The position numbers and the translations under genes are program-made. A stretch of DNA of 64,000 nt from Salipiger abyssi (GTDB lineage Bacteria; Pseudomonadota; Alphaproteobacteria; Rhodobacterales; Rhodobacteraceae): contig NZ_CP015093.1 in assembly GCF_001975705.1 (NCBI RefSeq), forward strand, positions 62,001-126,000. Direction: 5' to 3'. The notes beneath the pieces were generated by a model. The model was not told the origin of the DNA. It searched no databases and worked only from the letters and a program-made list of their open reading frames with translations. This document shows positions 8,281-17,740 of this stretch, piece after piece (the first letter of the stretch is position 1; each line of letters begins with the position of its first letter).

Positions 8281-10443
8281 ATGTTGAAGGAGATAACGTA
8301 TAAAGGTGTCTACAAGTCCGATCAGGATCACATTCTGGAAGATTTTTACTTCCCTACCCTCTCGGTCGCCACAAGGTATGACCGGGCCGTCGGCTTCTTC
8401 TCGGCATCTACGATCAGCTACGCCGCTCAGGCGCTTTCCGTTTTCGTCAAGCGCGGCGGGCAGATCAGACTCATTCTCGGCGCATTCTCGGAGCAAGGCG
8501 ACCTAGAAGCCGTAAAGCAGGGTTACCGGGAGAAAGAAATTTCCGACAAGATCGGCGGCGAGCTACTGTCGATGATTTCCAATGTCAGCGACGAGCTTTT
8601 CCAGAATCGCTTTGAGACCTTGTCGTGGCTCGTTGCCCATGGCCGGCTCGATGTGAAGATCGCGCTTCGTGAACGCGGCATGTATCACGACAAGGTCGGC
8701 ATCATCACCGATGATGCTGGCGATCAGGTTGTGTTTGCAGGGTCGGCTAACGAGAGTACGCATGCCCTACTCCCGACGCATAACTACGAGTCCATCAACG
8801 TGTTCCGGACTTGGCTACCGGAACATGCCGAGTTCTACGAACCACATATCGATAGCTTTGAGCGGCTCTGGAGAGATGAAAGCCAGGGCACGGCCGTAAT
8901 CGATATCCCCACAGCAGTTCGTGACAAGCTGATATCTGTTGCCCGCTCCCTTGACTACACGCCCGACCCCGAGATCGAGGCCGCTATAGCGGCGCGGGTT
9001 CTGTCGCGCACCGGAAACGCAGTCAGCACCACATCCGGCAAGCCTCGTGAACCCGCGACGATCAACGGTCAGCCGTTCAAGATGCGCGATCATCAGATCG
9101 ACGCCTTGGATGCCTGGAAGGCCAAGGGCGACTTTCAAGGAACTTTCGACCTTGCGACCGGTGCCGGCAAGACCATCACAGCCATCCATGCGATCGTCAA
9201 ACTCTCGGAGGCAATCGACGGGCTTGCTTGCGTTATTGCGGCACCCTACCAGAACCTCGCGGATCAATGGGTCGATATCCTCTCGACGTTCAACATCTAC
9301 CCTGTGAAATGCTACAACACGCGTACGCAGTGGGAGGACAAGCTGCGGAACATGGTCCACGAGCTCACGATGGGTAGCCGCAGCTTCGGCGCCATCGTCG
9401 TGGTCAATCGCACGCTGAAGAGCCCCGAGTTTCAGGAATGCCTCTCGAAGATCAAGGGCGGCCGACTGCTCTGGATCGGTGACGAATGCCATCACCATAC
9501 CTCAAAGGCGTATGAGGGCTTCCTTCCCGAACACGCAAAGTTCCGGATCGGACTGTCCGCAACACCGGAGCACTATCTGGATGAGGAACGGAACGAACGC
9601 CTGAACGAATTCTACGGCGACATCGTTTCCCGCTACACCCTCAAGCAGGCGATCAAGGACAAAGTTCTGACGCCATACGTCTACTATCCGCATCTTGTCG
9701 AGTTCACAGAGGAAGAAGCAGACGAGTTCGTCGGGCTTTCGGGGCAAATCGGACGTATTATGGCCCGACAGCAGGGCAAAGCCAGCGAGATGTCTCCACA
9801 GCTGACAGGCCTTTTGATGCGACGCGCCCGCTTGGTGGGCTCGGCAGCCAACAAGCTCCCGACTCTTCAGGCCGTGCTGACGGGTGAACGGCCGACACAG
9901 CACACCCTATTCTACTGCGGCGACGGCACGGTCGAGACCGACGAAGGCGAAGACGCCTCGGAGGAGAATATTGCGCAAAGCAAACGTCAGGTAGAAGCCG
10001 TCAGCGCCATGCTGCACGGCATGTCCTGGGACGTGTCGCGCTTCACGTCACGGGAATCCCGTAAGGATCGTGATAACATCCTTGAGAACTTCCGGCTTGG
10101 CTTCATCGACGCCATGGTGGCTATCCGGTGCCTCGACGAAGGCATCGATGTGCCGGCATGTAGCACGGCCTATATCCTCGCCAGCTCACGCGACCCGCGC
10201 CAGTTTGTTCAGCGCCGCGGCCGCATCCTACGCCGCTCCCCAGGAAAAGAGCGTGCCTTGATCCACGATTTTATCGTTGTTCTGCCGCAGGACTACGACA
10301 CCGACTCCGAATATGCCAAACGGCTTATTAGGTCCGAGCTGGGACGTGTCACCGAGTTCTCATCGCTCTCGGACAACCGCTCCGAAGCATACGAAACATT
10401 GGCACCGGTGCTACGACAGTACGATCTAGAACACATGATCTAA
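8281..10443 (+). CDS. PLD-nuclease/DEAD-type helicase, Dnd-system restriction enzyme family
   Basis: The 720-residue protein begins with a phospholipase-D-like nuclease domain: YHDKVGII with H136 and K138, then a GSANES segment. A superfamily 2 helicase follows, with ATGAGKT at 292-298, a DECH box at 401-404, GLSATP, and motif VI QRRGRILR near 645. This arrangement matches the DNA phosphorothioation system restriction enzyme family. The likely action is ATP-driven translocation with nuclease cleavage of DNA lacking the protective mark. Only one HKD half-site is seen, so dimerisation may be needed. The gene begins one base after its neighbour's stop and is the last of the operon, converging on the SIR2 gene. 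Confidence 0.75.
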   Translation: MLKEITYKGVYKSDQDHILEDFYFPTLSVATRYDRAVGFFSASTISYAAQALSVFVKRGGQIRLILGAFSEQGDLEAVKQGYREKEISDKIGGELLSMISNVSDELFQNRFETLSWLVAHGRLDVKIALRERGMYHDKVGIITDDAGDQVVFAGSANESTHALLPTHNYESINVFRTWLPEHAEFYEPHIDSFERLWRDESQGTAVIDIPTAVRDKLISVARSLDYTPDPEIEAAIAARVLSRTGNAVSTTSGKPREPATINGQPFKMRDHQIDALDAWKAKGDFQGTFDLATGAGKTITAIHAIVKLSEAIDGLACVIAAPYQNLADQWVDILSTFNIYPVKCYNTRTQWEDKLRNMVHELTMGSRSFGAIVVVNRTLKSPEFQECLSKIKGGRLLWIGDECHHHTSKAYEGFLPEHAKFRIGLSATPEHYLDEERNERLNEFYGDIVSRYTLKQAIKDKVLTPYVYYPHLVEFTEEEADEFVGLSGQIGRIMARQQGKASEMSPQLTGLLMRRARLVGSAANKLPTLQAVLTGERPTQHTLFYCGDGTVETDEGEDASEENIAQSKRQVEAVSAMLHGMSWDVSRFTSRESRKDRDNILENFRLGFIDAMVAIRCLDEGIDVPACSTAYILASSRDPRQFVQRRGRILRRSPGKERALIHDFIVVLPQDYDTDSEYAKRLIRSELGRVTEFSSLSDNRSEAYETLAPVLRQYDLEHMI

Positions 10444-10475
10444 ATGTGCAAAAAGTTCATATACAAATCAAGGCT

Positions 10476-11339
10476 TCACTGCTGCTTGGGGTCTTCTTCC
10501 TGCAGAAAGCGTAGAAACCGATTGATATCCTCGTAATTGTCCTCCGAAGATATCGGTATAATTCTCATGTTATAGTCCTTTTTCCATCGACCACGCTCCG
10601 TATTGCCAATCTCATCAGTTGTCATCAGGGCATAGTGAGGTATTCCGCCTTCAGGGAAAGCTGCATTAATGTAATTTAAGAGAAGTTGAAGGTCAGGGTC
10701 CTTCAACGAAGAACCTAGGAAGATCACTGAATACATAGTAAAAATCGACTGAAGCGCACTCTGGTAACCCGGCTCTTTGTAAAGAATACGCCGATAATCT
10801 TTATCCGTTAAAATAATATGCTCAGGTGCGGTCTTGGCATCGCCATGCGCCTTCAGTATGAAGAATGCTCTTTTGTACAAATCGCGTTGGAGCGCATGGG
10901 CTTCGTAATACTTGTACCCTTGCCTATACTGCTCATTCTTCGCAAACGCTTGCTCAATCAGCATGTCGTAGTTCGTAGTAATTATGAAGCGGTTACCTTT
11001 CAGAGAGACCAGTAGCTCATGAGCCTGTGTCGGCTGAAGGTCTGCTCTTCCAAATACGTCTTCGATGACGCTCTTAAATTCGACTCCGAGAACCTCCTTC
11101 ATCTCTTGTGCAAGCATCAGGAATTTGGCCGGATCTTCGGCTAACTTCCGACAATCGTCTGCCTTTTCCTTCGGAATAGAGTAATCGCTCTCGGCTTTGT
11201 CGATGAGGCTCACCAGCAAGCCGGCCCAATCGGGAAGACCCGCTCCTTGGGAAAGGCCCGCACCGACGAAAACACCGCACTTACCCTCCCTGTAAGCGTC
11301 GAATAACTCTGTCGGAATCTGATTTTTCTCTAGCGCCAT
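10476..11339 (-). CDS. SIR2-domain NADase-type effector
   Basis: The 287-residue protein has the motifs of SIR2-like defence effectors: VFVGAGLSQGAGLP (GAG at 26-28) for NAD binding, ITTNYD with N123 and D125, LKAHGD with H165, and FLGSSLKDPD. The residues needed for NAD+ hydrolysis are therefore retained. In Thoeris, DSR, pAgo-SIR2 and similar systems such domains deplete NAD+ on phage sensing. It has no sensor domain of its own apart from a short C-terminal extension. Its start codon shares one base with the stop of the DUF262 gene (TAATG), so it is translationally coupled to that protein, its most likely partner or trigger. The region before it (10444-10475) is convergent with the helicase gene. 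Confidence 0.82.
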   Translation of the reverse strand: MALEKNQIPTELFDAYREGKCGVFVGAGLSQGAGLPDWAGLLVSLIDKAESDYSIPKEKADDCRKLAEDPAKFLMLAQEMKEVLGVEFKSVIEDVFGRADLQPTQAHELLVSLKGNRFIITTNYDMLIEQAFAKNEQYRQGYKYYEAHALQRDLYKRAFFILKAHGDAKTAPEHIILTDKDYRRILYKEPGYQSALQSIFTMYSVIFLGSSLKDPDLQLLLNYINAAFPEGGIPHYALMTTDEIGNTERGRWKKDYNMRIIPISSEDNYEDINRFLRFLQEEDPKQQ

Positions 11340-12376
11340 TACTTTATCCCCAGAACAGGCTTAAAACGCCGCTCGATGACTTCGGCCCGCTGTCTAATGT
11401 TTGACCGCTCGCCTCCACCAATCTTAAACGCAATAATATAGTCATACATATCCTTTTCAGCCTTGGAGGGCTCGCCAGCAAGCAACTGTTCCGGCTCTGC
11501 ATTAAATTCTCTTCGTTCGGCCTCAAACTCCAAATATGCCTTGGATAGCTTTGATGCCTTGATTTTCTTTATCTTATCGATGTTACTATAAATAAAATAG
11601 AATAGGTCAACAAATATCCATTTCTGAGTAACTTTTCGAGATGACAACTCGTTCACCTCCCCAATTAAATCCAAGATACTGTTAGCATCCGCGATAAGCG
11701 GGGCATATACAGAGCTCTCGGTGATGTTTGTGTAATCATCATGTAACTGGGGAGCCTTTGCGTCGCGCTTTCCGTTATGATGACAAACAGACAGCGCGTG
11801 CGCCAAGTAGTCTTGATGCTTGAAACGCGACGCCGGTATTTTCGATTCCGCAAAAAATGAGTGTGTCCTCGCTACTGTATCAACGGCTTGGCGATACCCG
11901 CTCTGAATTGCATTGCGTATTTCTGCTGGGTTGAGGCGAACACCCATCTGCATGCGAGAAAATACGATCGATATCTCGGGCTGCTGCGCATTCTCTATAT
12001 ACGCGATCACGGTTTCAAAGTTCTTTAACTTGTCTTTGAAATTCTTAGGTAGGTCCTCATAAGCCTTGCTAGCGATCGGACGGGAACCCACATTTGGCGC
12101 ATCTTTGCTTAATGGAAAGTCGCCATCAAGAAAGTCCCAAATAGCTCTTAATCTCTGTTGACCATCCACGACTTCATACCGATATGGCTGTGAGCCAGCC
12201 CCGCGGTCCCAAAGATAGATCATTGGAATATCATAACCGCGAAGAATCGAGTCTATGAGAAGTGCTTTTTTTGGTTCAGACCAAACAGGGCCACGTTGCC
12301 AGGAAGGATCGAGCTGTACCTTGTCACGCATGGCGACAAGCTCCTCGAGCTTCCTGGTTTTATGCTTAATATCCAT
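11339..12376 (-). CDS. DUF262 (GmrS/SspE N-terminal-like) protein
   Basis: A 345-residue protein with the DUF262 ParB/Srx-like fold: PSWQRGPVWSEPKK near residue 25 and VVDGQQRLRAIW with DGQQR at 71-75, then a helical C-terminus. In GmrSD and SspE the DUF262 domain hydrolyses NTP and, in SspE, senses phosphorothioated DNA to license a C-terminal HNH nuclease. No HNH (DUF1524) motif is present here, so the protein is a sensor/NTPase half without its usual effector. The downstream, overlapping SIR2 gene is a natural replacement effector (inference). The gene starts 26 bases after the PAPS-reductase stop, in the same operon. Confidence 0.78.
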   Translation of the reverse strand: MDIKHKTRKLEELVAMRDKVQLDPSWQRGPVWSEPKKALLIDSILRGYDIPMIYLWDRGAGSQPYRYEVVDGQQRLRAIWDFLDGDFPLSKDAPNVGSRPIASKAYEDLPKNFKDKLKNFETVIAYIENAQQPEISIVFSRMQMGVRLNPAEIRNAIQSGYRQAVDTVARTHSFFAESKIPASRFKHQDYLAHALSVCHHNGKRDAKAPQLHDDYTNITESSVYAPLIADANSILDLIGEVNELSSRKVTQKWIFVDLFYFIYSNIDKIKKIKASKLSKAYLEFEAERREFNAEPEQLLAGEPSKAEKDMYDYIIAFKIGGGERSNIRQRAEVIERRFKPVLGIK

Positions 12377-12402
12377 CTACCGTACCGATCCCTATTCGAC
12401 GG

Positions 12403-13242
12403 TCACTTGTGACATGCAAGGCAGCCTTTGGCTTGCCCGTAAAGCTCGTCGATATCTAATTCATCCCCCTCGTCGCGTAAGGGGTTTTGTTGTCGCTTGG
12501 CTTTAGCTCTCGCTAGCCGCTTCTCGTAGTCTTCTTTGATCTGCTTGACCCGTTCAGGCTGCGTTAGTTCGTCGAGAGACTCCCCTTGTGACCAGGTGAA
12601 CGGCGATCCATTTGCTACTGCATCCTTCTCGTAGGACTTTGCCTCTTCGAACGCTTCGGGATGCTCCTCCTTAAGGCGCACCCACTCAATCTTCTGCTGA
12701 TAGAAGCAGAACGTACAGCCACTCCGGGAACGCCAGTCGTAGTAGCGGGGCAACCCCAGACCGGACGCCTCGAGGATGTCCAGTACACCAGGTTTATCGA
12801 TGCCATCCTCTTTGAACGGAAGAACGATCTTTAAGCGGTCATGCTTCGAGCTATAGCCCTCACGGTACTCCTCATCTGACCGTATAGCGACGTAGCTGTA
12901 GATCGTATTCCCCTCTTCCAAAAGCGGACGAAGCCACTGTTCGAATGGGCGCAATTTAAGCTGTCGCGTGCACCACCTCGTCTGTGGAGAAGGAAGAAAA
13001 TTGTTATATTGCTTTAACCAGAAATCGAAGTCCCGGTCAGGGTTGAGACGCAGGATCGACTTGCCGAGAAACCCTTCGAGCCTACCAAGGAATTCATAGA
13101 CTTCGGGGAGCTCCTTCCCGGTATCCGTAAAGAAGTAGTCGATGTCGAGATCGGGGTGGTGCTGCCGCATGTAGACAGCCAAAGCGGCGCTATCGCGCCC
13201 TCCAGATAATCCGAGTACGTGCTTCACTTGATCTTTGCTCAC
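12403..13242 (-). CDS. Short DndC-like PAPS reductase-family protein
   Basis: The 279-residue protein has the PP-loop SGGRDS at residues 13-18 and a WCTRQLK motif with C91, typical of PAPS reductase/DndC proteins that adenylate or activate a substrate for sulfur transfer. Further cysteines form GCTFC (C176, C179) and a terminal CLAC (C274, C277), consistent with an Fe-S cluster. DndC proper is about 500 residues, so this is a compact variant. It overlaps the upstream ATPase gene by four bases and a cysteine desulfurase is encoded in the same cluster, so a sulfur-based DNA (or RNA) modification role is a strong inference. Confidence 0.78.
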   Translation of the reverse strand: MSKDQVKHVLGLSGGRDSAALAVYMRQHHPDLDIDYFFTDTGKELPEVYEFLGRLEGFLGKSILRLNPDRDFDFWLKQYNNFLPSPQTRWCTRQLKLRPFEQWLRPLLEEGNTIYSYVAIRSDEEYREGYSSKHDRLKIVLPFKEDGIDKPGVLDILEASGLGLPRYYDWRSRSGCTFCFYQQKIEWVRLKEEHPEAFEEAKSYEKDAVANGSPFTWSQGESLDELTQPERVKQIKEDYEKRLARAKAKRQQNPLRDEGDELDIDELYGQAKGCLACHK

Positions 13243-16200
13243 GATACAGCCCTCTCAGTCTTGGGCTCTGTGCTTTCATCGGCTGATGTCATGTATCGAC
13301 TGCTGAGCTCCGCAAGCGCGGCGAGCACAAGCCTGCGTTTATGCTCGTCACCTGCGTCTATAACGCCTTCGACACTAGCGATAATTTCCTCAATACCGGC
13401 TCGCTCAGCGTCCGTTACCTCGAATTCAGCATGGACAGGAGCCGGGCGACCGTTCACACCGACGACAACGGCCATGGCATGCCGCTTGTCGACACGTCCC
13501 TTCACACGGGCAAAGTTTTCGGCGCGGATGAACTTTTGTGCGAAGTCCGTCAACTCAACTGCAGCTTTGTCCAGGTCCGGATCGGTCCAATTCCGAGGCG
13601 GCTTACTCGTGGCAAGACTAGCGATGCTCTCGACATCTTCGGCGCCACCCTCGAACGTAGACAGACGGTTGATAAACGCGTCTAGGTGGAAGTCCCCGCC
13701 GAGCTTCCTGATGTTTTCAGCCCGAGACCGCAACTCAGCCAGGGCCTGCGGAGAGGTGTTCGGAACCTGAAGTTCGGCCAGCATTAGGTCGTTCAAGCGG
13801 CGGAGCATTGAAGGATAAGACTGGACGAGCTCTTCGAGCCCGTCACGAACGTCGTCAACAATGCTCTTCGATCCGGCTTCGCTGTCTAGGGCGCGCTCAC
13901 CACCAAAAGCGGCCGGAATATCGTCAAAGAGGAACTTATTCGGATCATTCGCGTGCTTGAAGAGATCGCGCACCCTTATGGCATTGGAAGAAAGCTGCAT
14001 CGTCCGCTTGGTCCACGGGTGAAGCCGGTCAAAGATCGCAATGAGTCCCCGCGCAACATCAATTGGCGCGAGATGGGTGAGCGTGTTGTCCGCATCTAGT
14101 TCCCGGACGACCTCGGCCATGCTCGAAAGAAGACGGCGGGACAAAGCGGAGAGGTTCATCCACCTGAGTTGAATATCGCCAGCGTCCCGAGCCAAAACCT
14201 CAACATCGAGGTCTTTGAACTTTGCCTGGAACACGCCTTCCCTATACAGTGCGACTTTCTCGCGCCGAGAAAGGATGAAAGCCACGGCGAGCACCGGCAT
14301 TAACCCCTCTTTCAGCCCGAAAGGCGGTTCGGACCAAAGGCGATAAATCTCGGATACGCTTACCGTTCGCTCTTCGGCTTGCTTAAGAAGCTCCGCAGTT
14401 GCTTCCCAAAGCTCGTAAAGGCCGAACTCATCCTTCTCTTTTTGAGGCGCACAGAATTTGTACTCTTTTCCGCTCTTAGCGTAGAGGCCAGTTGCTTCAA
14501 GTATGGATGCAAAGAGCCCTCCTTCGGCCGGGAAACCATCAATACCGAGCCGGGGCTTGCCTTCATGCGTCACCATCGCGCGCAACAGAGCATTCTGACC
14601 AGCGATCGCATTGCTAGAAGGCTTAATGCGGTTGAGCAGTTCATTGTTTATACGCGGTGCCCGCGGATAGCGCTTCTCGGCAAGATCAGATGCGACATTG
14701 TTGAGTTCTGCATGATACCACTGCCTAGGCTTATGGTTCTTCAGGTACCAAGTTGCATTATCGAAGGCACGGCGGATTTCTTCCTCAAGATGGCCTTGAA
14801 GGACCGTATACCGGGCTTGAACTTCGCGCTGAGCTACGGGATCGCCAGCAAGGTCGGGATGCTCTTCCTGCACTTCACTGAGCGCTAGAAGTTCACGAGC
14901 CAGATCAGTGATTGCCCAGGCACGCTTCGATAGCCCGGCGACAACATCCCAGTCCTTCGATTCCCGTGCAGCTTCGCGACAAATCTTCTCCGCCTGCTCA
15001 GTTGTTTCTCCTTCTGTCGGCACTGCTAGCAAGAACTCTCCAATGGTACCCGCATGAGGCTCGTAAGCACGTGCCCGCTGAATGAGCCCGCTCAACGGCG
15101 CAACCTCCACATCAAACCACCGAAGCGCACCCGTTTCGTGGTAGTGGCGTTTCGCTAGGATTGGCTGAAGGCCGGCGAGTCTCTGCAGGGCGGCAAAGTC
15201 GACTTCACGAACATGCTGCATCGCGTCCTGTACAGCGCGTTCGACATCAAAGTCACTTCCTGCAAAGATCGCGAATGACTCTGCGAATTTCCTGAACACA
15301 ACTAACGACCAGCCTTTGAGCTGCTCGAGCGCCTTCTTTGTAGCGCGGCTGGAAGCGCCGCCAGCGCATGCCTCCAGAAGTTCATAAGTCGGAAGGAGAC
15401 CGGACCGCTCCTTAAATAGGTCAATAAGGGCAATCGATTTAAGAAGACGTAGATGGAGTGTATCGCCGCCGAGAGCCTCGCACCGTTCGATTGCTTCGGC
15501 CGCTAGCGCCCAACGGTGACCATCGGGCGATGCCAGAATGGAAGGCTCCAGATTGACACGAAGGTAGTCCCATAGCCTCTCTGGCTCAAAGAGAGATTCT
15601 TCAGTGTGATGCCGAATGAAGTCCTGGAAGCCATATGGCTCGGCCGAATTGAGAAAACCGAATATACTTCGCTGGTTCTGGCCAAAACGCCTGCGCGATA
15701 TCGGGCCTAGAAGACAGGCAACGACCGGGTGAAGCGGCCAACATCCTTCGAGGGTCTCGGGTAGATAACTCGAAGCGGCGGGCCGCTGCCGCTTGACTTC
15801 TGAAGCAACGATTGAGGGAAGCTTGCCAGGTTTGGCGGGCACCCTTCCGCTCTCGATAGCGCGAGAAATTAGCTCGATCTGCTCTTCGCCGGCGGCATTC
15901 ACCGCGAGGTCGATATAGCGCCCCTGAATCTTTGACCACTCGTCGCGCATTTCGCGCGATAGGCGGTTGGCGTACTCTTCAAACGCCTGATGTAGTATCC
16001 CGACAACAATCAGTCGCCCCTTGCTGCGCGACGCGGCTTCAGCGAGAAGCTGGAAAAGATAGACATCCGCGCCCTCTTGGGCAGCGGCCTCGAGAAATTT
16101 CCCCATCTCATCAATGAACAGGACGACGCCACCTTCGCTTTGCGGATTGCGCTCAGCAACCTCCAGAAGCGCGGAGACAACATCATCATCTGACCAGCTT

Positions 16201-16628
16201 TTACGGCGCTCATTTTGGAGAAGACCTCCCTCCTCGATCGCCTCTCCGATCACTTGCGCCGCTTCCGCTCTACGGCCGACTACGGGGACAGCGATCCACC
16301 CCTGTTCCTTTGGAGGCAGAGCATCAAGTACCGTCTTAGCTGCACCTTTGCCGATAGCAGCCTTGGCCTTGGCAGCAAGCTTCTTGTCGCCGCTCAGCAG
16401 AGCGCTCAGCGCGACAACCAGGCTCGATTTACCGCTCCCGTAAGGGCCGGTCCAAGTGAAAGCGCCATGACCAGTCTCAGACACATGCTGCCCGATGGTG
16501 GCCAACACATCCGCAGAGGACTTCGGGCAGACAAAGCCCTCGAGAGCCTGCAAGTCGTCGTGGTCGGCATCAATACGGATCGACCTTTGAAATCGCCTTG
16601 CAATATTCACGGTATCAGAAAGCACCAT
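13239..16628 (-). CDS. Large P-loop ATPase of the DUF4007/PAPS-reductase module
   Basis: A 1129-residue protein with Walker A GPYGSGKSS at 61-69 and Walker B VVLFIDEMGKFLE (D173, E174). A QNQRSIFGFL segment and a long helical C-terminal region without recognised domains follow. The arrangement resembles the large ATPases of BREX (BrxC/PglY-like) and other multi-gene defence modules, which act as DNA-bound motors or scaffolds; similarity in detail is uncertain. It lies between DUF4007 and the DndC-like gene, overlapping the former by one base and the latter by four, so the three should be made in fixed proportion. It may couple sulfur modification or invader recognition to ATP hydrolysis. Confidence 0.65.
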   Translation of the reverse strand: MVLSDTVNIARRFQRSIRIDADHDDLQALEGFVCPKSSADVLATIGQHVSETGHGAFTWTGPYGSGKSSLVVALSALLSGDKKLAAKAKAAIGKGAAKTVLDALPPKEQGWIAVPVVGRRAEAAQVIGEAIEEGGLLQNERRKSWSDDDVVSALLEVAERNPQSEGGVVLFIDEMGKFLEAAAQEGADVYLFQLLAEAASRSKGRLIVVGILHQAFEEYANRLSREMRDEWSKIQGRYIDLAVNAAGEEQIELISRAIESGRVPAKPGKLPSIVASEVKRQRPAASSYLPETLEGCWPLHPVVACLLGPISRRRFGQNQRSIFGFLNSAEPYGFQDFIRHHTEESLFEPERLWDYLRVNLEPSILASPDGHRWALAAEAIERCEALGGDTLHLRLLKSIALIDLFKERSGLLPTYELLEACAGGASSRATKKALEQLKGWSLVVFRKFAESFAIFAGSDFDVERAVQDAMQHVREVDFAALQRLAGLQPILAKRHYHETGALRWFDVEVAPLSGLIQRARAYEPHAGTIGEFLLAVPTEGETTEQAEKICREAARESKDWDVVAGLSKRAWAITDLARELLALSEVQEEHPDLAGDPVAQREVQARYTVLQGHLEEEIRRAFDNATWYLKNHKPRQWYHAELNNVASDLAEKRYPRAPRINNELLNRIKPSSNAIAGQNALLRAMVTHEGKPRLGIDGFPAEGGLFASILEATGLYAKSGKEYKFCAPQKEKDEFGLYELWEATAELLKQAEERTVSVSEIYRLWSEPPFGLKEGLMPVLAVAFILSRREKVALYREGVFQAKFKDLDVEVLARDAGDIQLRWMNLSALSRRLLSSMAEVVRELDADNTLTHLAPIDVARGLIAIFDRLHPWTKRTMQLSSNAIRVRDLFKHANDPNKFLFDDIPAAFGGERALDSEAGSKSIVDDVRDGLEELVQSYPSMLRRLNDLMLAELQVPNTSPQALAELRSRAENIRKLGGDFHLDAFINRLSTFEGGAEDVESIASLATSKPPRNWTDPDLDKAAVELTDFAQKFIRAENFARVKGRVDKRHAMAVVVGVNGRPAPVHAEFEVTDAERAGIEEIIASVEGVIDAGDEHKRRLVLAALAELSSRYMTSADESTEPKTERAVS

Positions 16629-17587
16629 TAGGCCGCCTCACTATTCTGCAGGGGAAGATAATCGCGAGAGGCGTATTCGACAGCCGCACCGACATCTAGT
16701 GGTGCATTACGGACAACCTGCTTCAGCCCCGCCGTTTCCGACCAACGGAATCCACCACCTGAAAAATCTTCGATACCGCTAAGTCTATCGGCGACATCAT
16801 TTTCATCGAGCAGGAAAACCCTTCCCGGCGACCCCGGCTCGTGCGCAATAGCCTCGAATGAAAGCGTCTGCGCGCTCGTATATCCACGCCAGAAGTCCAT
16901 CAGCGCGTAAAGAAAGACGCCGTCCTTCAATGTGGATTTCGGCCCTCTTGCAAACCGAAATCCGTCTCGCTTACCTGTGGCTTTAATGAGCCCAAGCTCT
17001 GCGAGCGGTGACTCCATAGTATCTTCCGGCGAAGCTTTAGCCGATGGGCGCCGCGCGACGTAAGTACGCAGAAAGCACTCAACGTCGCGCCGGATTGTGG
17101 TAGCTGAAACGCGCGGCCACGCGCGATCTTTCGCCACCTTTTCAATTGCCTTGACTAGCCGGTCCCGCTCGAAAGTTGCGCCTGGAAAATTATTGAAGCT
17201 CCAATAGTATGTCGTTTTGTCCGGCCGACCCGCAAGATTCCAATGAATAAGCCATAGGCTCGATGGGTGCTCCATATAAGGATCATGGCCGTTCGCGCTG
17301 AAGAGCTGATCGCCAAGCTGCGTTGCCGTCAATGTCCCCGGCGATTCACCATCTTCGATGATGCCGGATGCCGCCGCCCAATGACGCATCGAGGCGACCA
17401 TATTCTTACCGACGCCGAAATGAGCTATCGCCTCGTCACGGGTAAACACAGCTTTGCTGTCCGGTTGACCGGCGCGAGCCTCGACCGCGTCGTATGCCTT
17501 CTTCAACCATCCGTAGCGCAGCGGGAACGTTTCGTGACCCGAGAACTGCGGCTTGTAATTGTCTTGGTAGATAGGTCCCCGTGGCAT
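16628..17587 (-). CDS. DUF4007 family protein
   Basis: A 319-residue protein beginning with the family hallmark FSGHETFPLRYGWLKKAYD (residues 15-33), followed by a winged-helix-like segment (FTRDEAIAHFGVGKNMVASMRHW) suited to DNA binding. DUF4007 genes repeatedly neighbour PAPS-reductase-like genes in defence islands; no biochemical role is established that I know of. Here it is the first gene of the minus-strand operon, preceded by a recognisable promoter, and overlaps the ATPase gene by one base. It could be the sequence-specificity or target-recognition subunit of a sulfur-modifying complex, which is inference. Confidence 0.75.
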   Translation of the reverse strand: MPRGPIYQDNYKPQFSGHETFPLRYGWLKKAYDAVEARAGQPDSKAVFTRDEAIAHFGVGKNMVASMRHWAAASGIIEDGESPGTLTATQLGDQLFSANGHDPYMEHPSSLWLIHWNLAGRPDKTTYYWSFNNFPGATFERDRLVKAIEKVAKDRAWPRVSATTIRRDVECFLRTYVARRPSAKASPEDTMESPLAELGLIKATGKRDGFRFARGPKSTLKDGVFLYALMDFWRGYTSAQTLSFEAIAHEPGSPGRVFLLDENDVADRLSGIEDFSGGGFRWSETAGLKQVVRNAPLDVGAAVEYASRDYLPLQNSEAA

Positions 17588-17619
17588 TTCTTCCCGTCCT
17601 GGATGATTGATCCAGCTCG

Positions 17620-17649
17620 ACTTTAACCCACAAAATATGGTAGGGTCAA
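17620..17649 (-). promoter_or_regulatory. Promoter of the DUF4007-ATPase-DndC-like operon
   Basis: On the minus strand TTGACC (17649-17644) and TAAAGT (17625-17620) are separated by 18 bases, placing the start of transcription near 17613, about 25 bases before the DUF4007 ATG. The divergent desulfurase gene begins at 17741, so this 150-base region serves both directions. No clear operator dyad was seen. Confidence 0.5.
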
Positions 17650-17740
17650 ACTCATTCCTGGAGATATCCTCCAGAACCTCAGCAGAGCAGGCTGACAGCG
17701 GGCTTCAGGGCATCGAGAACGGTAAGCGATTGGTAAATAT

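Noticed and set aside
11339..12376. Complete GmrSD/SspE-type restriction enzyme
   Set aside because: No HNH (DUF1524) motif is present in the C-terminal region or encoded next to it; only the DUF262 half is there.
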